Source: Sphingobacteriia bacterium (GTDB taxonomy: Bacteria > Bacteroidota > Bacteroidia > Bacteroidales > TTA-H9). Taken from it: a DNA stretch of 38,029 bases. The stretch lies in NCBI GenBank assembly GCA_021286705.1, contig JAJTBW010000013.1:1-38029 (forward strand), written 5' to 3'. Positions within the stretch are counted from its first letter, which is position 1. Each line of letters starts with the position of its first letter. A model generated the notes under the pieces. That model was not told the origin of the DNA, did not search any database, and was given only the letters and a program-made list of their open reading frames with translations. Made by a program: the position numbers and the translations under genes. This document shows, in pieces, positions 1 to 7,759 of the stretch.

Positions 1-39
1 CCCGTTCCTCTCCTGTTCCCCTCCTGTTCTCCTCTTATG

Positions 40-83
40 CCTCTCCCTATCCTCTCCCTATCCTCTCCCTATCCTCTCCCTAT
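40..83. repeat. Four perfect tandem copies of an 11-bp unit
   Basis: The unit CCTCTCCCTAT occurs four times head to tail at 40-50, 51-61, 62-72 and 73-83. It forms the inner part of the pyrimidine-rich arm of the palindromic element. One and two-thirds copies are visible at the other window end (38011-38029), where the sequence stops inside the array. Copy number may vary between element copies. Confidence 0.9.
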
Positions 84-143
84 AAACTCGTGTAAGATAC
101 GAACTATATAGGTAGAGGATATAGAGAGGATATAGAGGGGATA
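48..143. repeat. Long imperfect inverted repeat (36-nt arms)
   Basis: Positions 48-83 pair with 108-143. By hand, 30 of 36 positions are Watson-Crick matches; mismatches fall at 53, 57, 58, 68, 69 and 78. The 24-nt centre (84-107) contains a small TCGT/ACGA inverted motif. The left arm is pyrimidine-only apart from the A of each unit, so the structure could form a cruciform in DNA or a long hairpin in RNA. Confidence 0.85.
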
Positions 144-369
144 TTGAGGAGATGTTGAGAAGATGTTGAGAGTTGAGAAGATGTTGAGATATTTATAGAA
201 TTGAGAGAGGCATAAGACAGACATAAGAAAGAATCGGGGGAGCGGGGAAGTATTGGAGAAATCAATACTCCCAATCTCGCAAAGAACAATAGATGCGCTT
301 TTAAAACAAATCATTTAGAAACGGAAATCTCATGAAAATAAAAATATACGTAAAAAACATATTTCAATG

Positions 370-401
370 TTGATTTAATTGTTGTTAAATAATTACATTT
401 G
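370..401 (+). promoter_or_regulatory. Bacteroidota-type promoter for the 429 lipoprotein
   Basis: TACATTTG at 394-401 matches the TAnnTTTG -7 box of Bacteroidota. A TTG at 370-372 lies 21 nt upstream, as expected for the -33 element. Transcription would start near 408, about 20 nt before the ATG at 429. Confidence 0.6.
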
Positions 402-428
402 GACATTTCATTTTAAAAATCTAACATA

Positions 429-1016
429 ATGTATAAACAACTAAAAAATTACGTAGGAGTCGGGTTATTGACGATCGGGTTATTATCTCTCAGTGCTTGT
501 GGAGGTTCAAAAAGTAGTACGAAAGTCACCCCTCCAAATGATGAGGTAGAGGTTACTGTATTATGCTCAGGACCTGAATATCAATCTGATGCTACTGCCT
601 TAAGATTCTCAGCTATCAGTTCAAGTATGGATCAGATGACGGCTAAAAAGAAAGCTCTTTCAGAAGCCAGAGCAGGATTAGCCGCCCAGATAGAGACTAC
701 CTTGAAAGGAGTTATTGATAATTATTTGAAATCAGCTGAGCATCAAAATCGTGAAGACCTTGAAAAGAGATATGAGGGGTTAACACGTGAGGTAATAAAC
801 CAGCAATTAACAGGTACAAGGACTATTTGTGAAAAGATGACCAAGACCAAAGAGGGCACCTATAAGTCATATGTTTGCATTGAACTCGGAGGTCCTGAAA
901 TTCTCAACTCTTTGAACAATCGCCTATCTAAGGATGAACAACTCAAAATCGACTATGATTATGAGAAGTTTAAGAAGACCTTCGAAGAAGAGATGAATAA
1001 AGCCGGAAACAACTAG
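429..1016 (+). CDS. LPP20-like outer-envelope lipoprotein
   Basis: A 195-residue lipoprotein. The N-terminus is a short basic stretch, a hydrophobic segment and a lipobox ending LSAC, with the lipidated Cys at residue 24, followed by a Gly/Ser-rich linker. The body has an Ala-rich helical stretch (about 70-100) in which Lys/Arg/Glu-rich turns alternate with Ala, then a segment with Cys residues near 138 and 153. This pattern, repeated in the protein at 7759-9633, resembles the LPP20 (Helicobacter Lpp20-type) fold. The C-terminus is a charged helix. The gene has its own promoter and a strong terminator, so it is probably monocistronic although it points into the next operon. No enzymatic motif is visible; a structural or accessory envelope role is inferred. 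Lipoprotein is sure, family moderately so. Confidence 0.85.
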   Translation: MYKQLKNYVGVGLLTIGLLSLSACGGSKSSTKVTPPNDEVEVTVLCSGPEYQSDATALRFSAISSSMDQMTAKKKALSEARAGLAAQIETTLKGVIDNYLKSAEHQNREDLEKRYEGLTREVINQQLTGTRTICEKMTKTKEGTYKSYVCIELGGPEILNSLNNRLSKDEQLKIDYDYEKFKKTFEEEMNKAGNN

Positions 1017-1041
1017 TCTTTATTCAAGTATTACAAAAAAG

Positions 1042-1071
1042 CTGTGGCACTTAAATAACTAAGTGCCACAG
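1042..1071 (+). terminator. Rho-independent terminator after the 429 lipoprotein
   Basis: A perfect 12-bp stem (CTGTGGCACTTA / TAAGTGCCACAG) with a 6-nt loop starts 26 nt after the stop codon. It is preceded by six A residues and followed by TTTATCATTT. It separates the lipoprotein from the following genes. Confidence 0.85.
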
Positions 1072-1208
1072 TTTATCATTTCACTTTTTTCAGTACACAG
1101 TTGACTTAATTTCAGCATTTCACATTTCTAACACTCTGTCTTAGGTTGCTTATTACCATATAAGCTTCATTGAATGAGACAACAAGACAACAAGGAATTT
1201 ATACTAAT

Positions 1209-2294
1209 ATGAGAAGCACTATTTCAGTTTTTCTCTTAATTCTTGTATTTTGCTCATCCACCCTACCCGGATCAGCAATGTGTAATGTTTTGTCTGCTAT
1301 TTACAATAGCCAGCTAGATCCTAATATATCAAAGGACACCGTCTCCTCAACTGAAGAACCTAATACCATATCTTACAACTCTTTTAAGAATAAGACAGTT
1401 GTTATCCCTGACTCTATTCTGTTTAGACTCAAAGGCAACAACGGAGAAGTATTTGGCATCTCAGATCCATATTTAGATTCATTGTATAGCTATAATCAAG
1501 CGTTATTCCGTGCATTTCTTATAAAATCACTTGCTAAATCAACTGTTATTAAACAAGTTGAAGATAACTTTCAACATCAAAATGATGATGAAAGCAGAAA
1601 AGCTAAAGGGGTATTTATTGAGATGTACTCAGTCGAAACCACTGTGCCATTGCCCCAAACAGTTAAAGTCAACTGGTCTGTTCGACTTTCGAGTGGAGAA
1701 CAAATAGTTGCTATAGATACTGTAGATCATCCATCTGATTCTGTTTTAAGTATCATCCCTGTCAAAATTCTTCTGTTCCACAAGGTCAATGAAGCAGGAA
1801 GCCTATATCAACTCTTTCGCCTAAAATATTGTATTAAGAACATCCCTTTTATTACAGGTTTGTTTACCTTCTCAGATTCACTTGATTTCTTATGGATTAA
1901 TAGAGATAAGAAACAGTTTGCTCAGGTTTTTTGCGAAAACCATCCCTCCTACACCTCTTCTAAGTTCTTCTATCGAAAGATGAGTGGATACTTTCGATCA
2001 GGTGAAACCACTATTTCAGGCATGAGTAGCCCAACTATCTTCGGTCTGTGGCCTGCCTTAATAAGCGGTGTTATATGGCAGTTGCCATTGCAGATGCAAT
2101 CTGACTCATTGGTGATTCGAGAAGTAGGAGACTTCTATAACTCGTTATCCATGAGACTCAATAGAACAATACAGTCATCAAGAGTGACTTTTAAAATAAA
2201 AGCAATTCATTTCTTGGGAGGGATTGTTATGGTTGAACTCAATCTTCCTCAACTCTTTGAAATTAAACCCCAGGATGCGATTCCAATTGAGTAA
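1209..2294 (+). CDS. Secreted protein of unknown function
   Basis: I do not recognise this family. The reading frame extends back to a TTG at 1170, but the ATG at 1209 is preferred because it gives a normal Sec signal peptide (a hydrophobic core within the first 22 residues, then a small-residue cleavage region near Gly-Ser-Ala). The mature part is about 335 residues, has no transmembrane segment apart from a mildly hydrophobic stretch near residues 280-295, and is rich in beta-type Ser/Thr segments. No catalytic motif is visible. It lies 66 bp upstream of the transglutaminase-like gene on the same strand and no terminator intervenes, so it is likely the first gene of the secreted-protein operon. 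No good TAnnTTTG box was found upstream. Confidence 0.75.
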   Translation: MRSTISVFLLILVFCSSTLPGSAMCNVLSAIYNSQLDPNISKDTVSSTEEPNTISYNSFKNKTVVIPDSILFRLKGNNGEVFGISDPYLDSLYSYNQALFRAFLIKSLAKSTVIKQVEDNFQHQNDDESRKAKGVFIEMYSVETTVPLPQTVKVNWSVRLSSGEQIVAIDTVDHPSDSVLSIIPVKILLFHKVNEAGSLYQLFRLKYCIKNIPFITGLFTFSDSLDFLWINRDKKQFAQVFCENHPSYTSSKFFYRKMSGYFRSGETTISGMSSPTIFGLWPALISGVIWQLPLQMQSDSLVIREVGDFYNSLSMRLNRTIQSSRVTFKIKAIHFLGGIVMVELNLPQLFEIKPQDAIPIE

Positions 2295-2360
2295 ATGATC
2301 AACAATAATAGAATATCATTGTTTTTCTTTAGTGAATAGTTAACTAGAACATAGCCTGAT

Positions 2361-5018
2361 ATGAAAAAACTGACATTAATATATAGTCTCGTTATTCTTT
2401 TCGGATTTTTAAGTTTAAGTCTTAAGGGTCAGACCTTCGAGCAATATAAAAAACAAGAGAAAGAGAAGTTTGATCAATTCAAGAAGGAGCAAGATGAATG
2501 GATCAAAAATCGAAAGAGAGAATTCAAAGAATATGTAGATAAAAAGGATAAAGAATTTAAGCAATTTCTGGAACAAAACTGGCGAAACTATAAGCCAGAG
2601 GCTCCAATTGTAAAGGTGCCGACTCCCAAACCTGAGGTTGTCCCTGAGTATACCCCGCCAAGTAAACCCACCACACCTCCTTCTGAGCTAATCCCAATTT
2701 CACCGGTTAAGCCAAAACCGATAATCGTAGATAATATCCCACAGATTGAACCGGTAGCCCGGCCTTTGCCTGATAAACCAGTAGGGGGAGCAATTTCTAA
2801 TATTTCCTATTTTGGAACAACCATTAGCTTTGAATATGACCCTGCTTTTAAAATTGCAGCACCAACTGCATCAAATAAACAAGCTGTAGCAGATTTCTGG
2901 TCAAGATGCAGCTCAACAGATTACGCCTGGCCATTAGATCAACTCCAAGAGCAAAAAGAGAAATTATCACTCAATGATTACGAGTATTATCTTCTGGTGA
3001 AAGCATTTAGTGATGACTTATATGGTAAAGATAGCCAAGGTAGTATCCTTATGAGTTGGTTTCTAATGTTGAGATCTGGCTATGGTATCAGGCTTGCCAA
3101 TAGTAATAATACTCTTTACCATCTATTACCAGCCTACCAGGATGTTTATGGCATTAGCTTCATTGAAGAGAATGGGAGAAAGCTCTATATCATGACTACC
3201 GATAATATCTCGCAGATTAATGCATATCCAGGTGATTACGAAGGAGCATCGAAGCCAATAGACTTTACCATTATCCAACCTGCTAAGCTGGGTAGAAACC
3301 TCTCCTATAGAAATATCTCATTCCCTTTCCAGGGGAAAACTCATTCTGTTAGAGTAGCTTATAACCCTGCTTTGATAAAACTATATGATGCATTTCCACA
3401 GCTTGAGATATCGACTTATTTCAATTCGGTTCCTTCATTGACTGCTAAAGAGAGCTTAATTGACGCACTTAAACCTCTCCTCGCTGATAAATCACAAAAA
3501 GATCAGGTGGAATTGCTTCTTAGCTTCGTCCAAAATGGATTTGAATACCAAACAGACCCGGAGCAATTTGGCAGAGAGAAATTCTTCTTTGCCGAGGAGG
3601 TACTATACTACCCTTACTGCGATTGTGAAGATCGTAGTGTCTTATTCTCTTACTTAGTAAGAAATCTTGTTGGACTAGAGGTGTGCGGCTTAGAATACCC
3701 GGGGCACATGGCTACAGCTGTGAATTTCGAGACATCGGTTAATGGAGACTATATAGAATATGGGAATAAACGATATATCATTTCAGACCCAACCTATATA
3801 GGTGCACCAATTGGACTATGTATGCCTCAGTTTAAAGAGGTATCTCCTAAAATCGTGCTCATTGATAAGCCTAACTTGATGCCAAGTGTTGACCCTCTTT
3901 GGCAACAATTGGCAGCATCAGGCTGCTACCCTGCCAGGGTTAATGGAGCAGAGACAGTTACTCTAGGTGATGGAGCTAAATACCTGATTGGCTTTAATAA
4001 TAAAGATGCCACATTCTTAGGTAAATCACTCGAAGTAAGCGAGAATGGAAACAGCTACTTCATCGGGAAAACAAATTCACAAAATCAGCCCGAGTGGGTG
4101 AAGACCAGCCTTTCAACTAAAGGGGTATTACCTGTACAAGTTGCTTTGGATGCAAGCGGCAACCTATATATAGCAGGTAGTTTTACAGGAACCCTCAAGG
4201 CTGATCCCTATGAAATTGTTGCCAGAAATGATAAAAGATCACTTTTCTTATGCGGATTGACATCAACTGGAAACATTAAATGGCTAAAAACTGTTTCATT
4301 AGATAGTCTTAATCAAGGAACGGGCATTGATTTCTCACTACAGTTTGATCTCAATGGACGATTAATAGGGACTCCCCGATTTGTTGAAGCTATTGTAGCA
4401 GAGAATGCGGGACTGTTCTTTGACAGTAATAACAAGGTCTTTACGCTAAACGGTCAAACAGGTCTGTTTTATCCGGAACAGCCCAAACAGAGTAGTGTTT
4501 CGTTTGCATCGGGGGCAAAAGCACTGACCCCAGAGGTAATTAAAGAAGAAAATGATGCTTTAATTTCTGGGAACACCGAAAGAGGCATTGCTGGTGTATT
4601 CGCTGTAGCTAATCTGGTTTGCAAAATGGGCTACACCTTTACAGGAATTGACGCCCAACGGGCTCTCGATAAATACAACCCAAACTTCAAACAACGCTGT
4701 TCTGAAACCTATAAGAACCTGGGAAAGATCACCTTCTTAAAAAACGCAGAGGGCGTGATTAGTATCCAGACTGATAAAGGTCAAGATATTAGTTTCGATA
4801 AAGTCAGAATAAAAAATGGATCTAAACTGACTATTTCTCAGGATAGAAATGGTGATATCCAGTTTAATATCCTTTCCGGCATAAAGGTCGGTAAAGCCAT
4901 TGTCTGGTATGACCTAAATTTCGTAAAAATGAGAAAGACAACAGGCGATCTTATCTTCGATTATGACTCCGACCATAGTCAAAAGCAATTAAATCTGAAA
5001 AAAGACATTTTAAATTGA
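2361..5018 (+). CDS. Secreted coiled-coil / transglutaminase-like / beta-propeller-repeat protein
   Basis: An 885-residue exported protein with an unusual domain order. Residues 1-23 are a Sec signal peptide ending Lys-Gly-Gln. Residues 24-80 are a Lys/Glu/Phe-rich heptad-like coiled coil. Residues 80-140 are a Pro-rich linker. The central region (about 140-500) carries a transglutaminase-like core: Cys420/Cys422 in YPYCDCEDRS, His449 in GHMATAV and Asp476 in SDPTY form the expected Cys-His-Asp order, with Cys422 the likelier nucleophile because it is followed by the Asp-Arg-Ser helix start. Residues about 540-690 resemble SBBP-type propeller repeats (GNLYIAGSFTGTL motif). The C-terminal 190 residues are unassigned. 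There is no T9SS sorting domain, so it is probably periplasmic. Substrate unknown; peptide hydrolysis or crosslinking is inferred only from the fold. It ends 14 bp before the next ATG. Confidence 0.8.
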   Translation: MKKLTLIYSLVILFGFLSLSLKGQTFEQYKKQEKEKFDQFKKEQDEWIKNRKREFKEYVDKKDKEFKQFLEQNWRNYKPEAPIVKVPTPKPEVVPEYTPPSKPTTPPSELIPISPVKPKPIIVDNIPQIEPVARPLPDKPVGGAISNISYFGTTISFEYDPAFKIAAPTASNKQAVADFWSRCSSTDYAWPLDQLQEQKEKLSLNDYEYYLLVKAFSDDLYGKDSQGSILMSWFLMLRSGYGIRLANSNNTLYHLLPAYQDVYGISFIEENGRKLYIMTTDNISQINAYPGDYEGASKPIDFTIIQPAKLGRNLSYRNISFPFQGKTHSVRVAYNPALIKLYDAFPQLEISTYFNSVPSLTAKESLIDALKPLLADKSQKDQVELLLSFVQNGFEYQTDPEQFGREKFFFAEEVLYYPYCDCEDRSVLFSYLVRNLVGLEVCGLEYPGHMATAVNFETSVNGDYIEYGNKRYIISDPTYIGAPIGLCMPQFKEVSPKIVLIDKPNLMPSVDPLWQQLAASGCYPARVNGAETVTLGDGAKYLIGFNNKDATFLGKSLEVSENGNSYFIGKTNSQNQPEWVKTSLSTKGVLPVQVALDASGNLYIAGSFTGTLKADPYEIVARNDKRSLFLCGLTSTGNIKWLKTVSLDSLNQGTGIDFSLQFDLNGRLIGTPRFVEAIVAENAGLFFDSNNKVFTLNGQTGLFYPEQPKQSSVSFASGAKALTPEVIKEENDALISGNTERGIAGVFAVANLVCKMGYTFTGIDAQRALDKYNPNFKQRCSETYKNLGKITFLKNAEGVISIQTDKGQDISFDKVRIKNGSKLTISQDRNGDIQFNILSGIKVGKAIVWYDLNFVKMRKTTGDLIFDYDSDHSQKQLNLKKDILN

Positions 5019-5032
5019 TAATATCAAACACA

Positions 5033-5794
5033 ATGAGAAAACTATTAATAATACTGCTCTTTATCCCAGCCGTTTTATTCGGCCAATACGATAAAATGTT
5101 AGACGAATTGGAGGATAGCCAAACTGAAACTCAAGATGGTAAATTAGCACTGCGGTTTTTTAATGCCGATAACGGCCAACCCGTCACTGATGCTACTATT
5201 AAAATTGAAGGCATTGGTGATTTCCAGACAGACATGCAGGGACGGGTGTTATTTGATATTCCGGCTGATGCCCGTTATGCCTGTTCCTTCTCTAAAGAGG
5301 GGTTTATAGAGGCCATATATCGTTTCGAAGTCATTGCAGGAACCATTTTTAATAATCGTTTCATGGTCTGCCCCATTTTGGATTTTGGATCACTTAGGGT
5401 CGTACTTTCTTGGAACAGAAAGCCTGCCGACCTTGACCTTCATCTTATAAAACAAGGGGAATACCACATCAGCTATCAGGACATGCATAAAAGCACTGAT
5501 GGGACAGGAAAACTTGATTTAGACGACAGAGATGGATTTGGGCCTGAAACAATCACCATTAAAGATCTGGATGAAAAGGCTGTATATACCTGTTATGTGA
5601 AGGACTATACTGATAAAGACCGTCCAAACAGTCGTAAACTATCAGAGTCAGGAGCAACTGTCCTTGTTTTCGGGAATAATGCCTTACTCAACACATTCGA
5701 AATTCAGAAAGATAAAAAGGGTACGAGTTGGATGGTGTTTGAAATAGTTAATGGAGTAGTTAAGCCAACATTAACTATAGGGAATCAATATTAA
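5033..5794 (+). CDS. Exported YfaP-like (DUF2135) protein with a carboxypeptidase-regulatory-like domain
   Basis: The start is set at ATG 5033, giving 253 residues with a clean signal peptide (MRKLLIILLFIPAVLFGQ). The longer frame uses a TTG at 5015 that overlaps the previous stop and places extra residues before the signal. About residues 35-105 resemble a beta-sandwich regulatory or CarboxypepD_reg-like domain (NGQPVTDATIKIEG, then a Gly turn and a strand with a KEGF motif). About 115-215 match the DUF2135/YfaP pattern: Trp-Asn, then DLDLHL, a short Thr-Asp-Gly loop, DLDDRDGFGPE and an ETITI strand. This Asp-rich pattern suggests metal binding (inference). It is embedded in the secreted-protein operon directly after the transglutaminase-like gene, and DUF2135 domains often accompany envelope or protease-inhibitor-like proteins. 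Confidence 0.8.
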   Translation: MRKLLIILLFIPAVLFGQYDKMLDELEDSQTETQDGKLALRFFNADNGQPVTDATIKIEGIGDFQTDMQGRVLFDIPADARYACSFSKEGFIEAIYRFEVIAGTIFNNRFMVCPILDFGSLRVVLSWNRKPADLDLHLIKQGEYHISYQDMHKSTDGTGKLDLDDRDGFGPETITIKDLDEKAVYTCYVKDYTDKDRPNSRKLSESGATVLVFGNNALLNTFEIQKDKKGTSWMVFEIVNGVVKPTLTIGNQY

Positions 5795-5875
5795 ACTGAC
5801 CGATATCTCTTAACTAAAGAATATTATACAACCAAAATAAACTGAGAAACATAAACTAAAACACATAGAGAAATT

Positions 5876-7759
5876 ATGAAACTTTTGAGATATACATTTA
5901 TTCTATTTTGTTTGGTCTTTACATCGAGCCTCTTTGCTCAGGAGTTCCAGACAAAAGAGATGACTCGAGTAACAAATGATCTTAAAGCTATTAAGGAGGA
6001 TGTTAAAGATGATAATGGTGAGTTAACAGCAATAGTAAAAGTTATAACCAATATTGACGGACTCTCTTTCGACTGTAAACTAGGCTTCGCAAAAGCTGCA
6101 GTAAAGGATTCACCTGGTGAGATATTACTATTTGTTTCTCCGAAAGAGCGAGAGATTAAAATTCAAAAGGAGGGGTTTCTTCCAAAAGTAATAGCACTTC
6201 CTGAACCAGCCGAATCTGGTGCCGTTTACAAAGTAGAAGTCTCAACCGACTTATCCGCAACTTTAGCCTCTGGACGTGGAACCATTGTTCTAACTACCGT
6301 TCCCGAAGGAGCATTTGTAGAGATCGATGGAATTGGAAATTCCAGGAAACAGACACCTGCCATATATAAAGATTACGAGGCTCGTCCTTTTAAATTTAAG
6401 CTCTCAAAGGATCGCTATGAAGCTAAAGATACCATTGTAAAATTAGTTGATCAAAAGAGCATAAGTGTAAATCTTAAACTCAAGCCTAAATGGGGTAAAC
6501 TTAAAATCAATGTTTTCCCTAAGAGTGCCACTATTAGAATTGATGGTAAAGTTCAGGGAACCGGAGATCTAGACCTAACCAATATTGAAGAGGCTTTGAA
6601 CATTGGCTCTTATGATATTGAAGCTTCACTAGAAGGCTATCATCCACAACGACAAACCGTTCAGATTACCAATAATAACATATCAGTCATTGATTTTAGA
6701 TTAGAGCCTATTAAAGGTTTTATAAAAATCACCTCTTCACCGAGTAATGCGGATGTCTACCTCAATGACTCACTCTACGGAAGAACTCCTCTTGAAAAAG
6801 AGGTGAGAATCGGAAGATACCAAGTTGTAGTCAGAAAAGAGGGATTTGCATCAAGTTCTGTAGTAGCTAATGTGATAGAGAATGAAATCACTAGCCAGTC
6901 TTTAACGTTAAATGAAAAGATCGATATTACTATTATTACTGAGCCAAAAGCTACCATAACTCTTAATGGGACTCTGTTGAGTGGTAAGACACCTCTTTTA
7001 GCGAAAGCTAATCCAGGAATAAACCATATTATAATTGAAAAAGAGGGCTATGAACGACTAGAAAGAGACTTCTCAATCAGAGAGAATCAAACAGAATATA
7101 AATTTGATCTAGAATTAAAGTCACAAGCCACCTATATCTCCACTTCACCAAGCGGAGTTTACGCCTACATTTCTGGCAAGGAAGAATCATTAGTCACCCC
7201 CGGACAGGTTTATCTAAAAAAAGGGGATTATGATATTACCTTGACTTCACCAGGCTATATGTCTAAGAAGACCACCCTATCAGTTGGGGATAAAGGGGAT
7301 AATTATTTCTACAGATTACGTCCTAGTAGTGTAATGTTTCTTGGGTTAAGTACCTCAGACGGTGGTATAGGAGGTAACCTAACTACATGGTCTGGGCACT
7401 TCACTTTCGTCATGGATATTCAATCCATTGAACAACGTGATGACGATCCGTACCCTGCCCCTGAGAAACAATCAGGTCTTCAAATGATGATAGCTATGGG
7501 CGTAAGAATCAATAGACCAATCCCGCTGAGTTTCCATGTTGGATATGGATTCAGAGGAATGGGTGAGGCTCCAACAGAGAGCTCTGATACTCAATTATAT
7601 GACCGTCAATTCTATTCACCAGTTATCGGGGCAACTGTGCCTATCTCTTTCGCTGGAGGAAGTTTTTGGCTTTACGGACAGATTAATTATTGGTTCCATA
7701 CAGAGATTAAAGACGAATCAAGCGTAAATCTTGTTGGTGGTATCGGATTTAAACTCTAA
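5876..7759 (+). CDS. PEGA-repeat protein with barrel-like C-terminus
   Basis: 627 residues. A Sec signal peptide (1-21, ending LFAQ) is followed by an N-terminal beta domain (about 30-125) and five PEGA-type beta-sandwich repeats at roughly 135-202, 207-277, 281-345, 349-414 and 418-482. Typical signatures are TTVPEGAFVEIDG, SSPSNADVYLNDSLYGRTP, GRYQVVVRKEGF and GDYDITLTSPGY. The last 140 residues (485-627) alternate aromatic and small residues and end GGIGFKL, like a small outer-membrane beta-barrel or anchor strand set. PEGA domains are carbohydrate or protein binding modules in other bacteria; here a surface- or peptidoglycan-facing binding role is inferred. The stop codon overlaps the next start (TAATG), indicating translational coupling to the LPP20-like protein. 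Confidence 0.85.
   Translation: MKLLRYTFILFCLVFTSSLFAQEFQTKEMTRVTNDLKAIKEDVKDDNGELTAIVKVITNIDGLSFDCKLGFAKAAVKDSPGEILLFVSPKEREIKIQKEGFLPKVIALPEPAESGAVYKVEVSTDLSATLASGRGTIVLTTVPEGAFVEIDGIGNSRKQTPAIYKDYEARPFKFKLSKDRYEAKDTIVKLVDQKSISVNLKLKPKWGKLKINVFPKSATIRIDGKVQGTGDLDLTNIEEALNIGSYDIEASLEGYHPQRQTVQITNNNISVIDFRLEPIKGFIKITSSPSNADVYLNDSLYGRTPLEKEVRIGRYQVVVRKEGFASSSVVANVIENEITSQSLTLNEKIDITIITEPKATITLNGTLLSGKTPLLAKANPGINHIIIEKEGYERLERDFSIRENQTEYKFDLELKSQATYISTSPSGVYAYISGKEESLVTPGQVYLKKGDYDITLTSPGYMSKKTTLSVGDKGDNYFYRLRPSSVMFLGLSTSDGGIGGNLTTWSGHFTFVMDIQSIEQRDDDPYPAPEKQSGLQMMIAMGVRINRPIPLSFHVGYGFRGMGEAPTESSDTQLYDRQFYSPVIGATVPISFAGGSFWLYGQINYWFHTEIKDESSVNLVGGIGFKL

Larger units (their letters stand above)
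1..250. repeat. Strand-asymmetric palindromic intergenic repeat (left-end copy)
   Basis: Non-coding element. Positions 1-83 are almost pure pyrimidine; 108-250 are purine-rich. The halves are imperfectly complementary around a 24-nt centre (84-107). Besides the strong inner arms, CTTATGCCTCTC at 34-45 is the exact complement of GAGAGGCATAAG at 205-216. The right boundary is taken at AGCGGGGAAG (241-250), because its complement CTTCCCCGCT begins the partial copy at 37911-37920. The left part of this copy appears cut off by the window edge. This is a dispersed structured repeat seen directly in the sequence; its function is unknown. Confidence 0.75.

Noticed and set aside
40-83. CRISPR array
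   Set aside because: The 11-bp units are directly adjacent with no spacers, and no cas gene is present.
69-314. Minus-strand open frames in the palindromic repeat
   Set aside because: They run through low-complexity tandem and inverted repeats; the translations are Ser/Ile/Leu/Pro repeats with no signal or domain.
1170-1208. TTG start for the 1209-2294 protein
   Set aside because: It adds 13 polar residues before a good signal peptide; ATG 1209 is the better start.
5015-5032. TTG start for the YfaP-like protein
   Set aside because: It overlaps the previous stop and adds six residues before the signal peptide; ATG 5033 is preferred.
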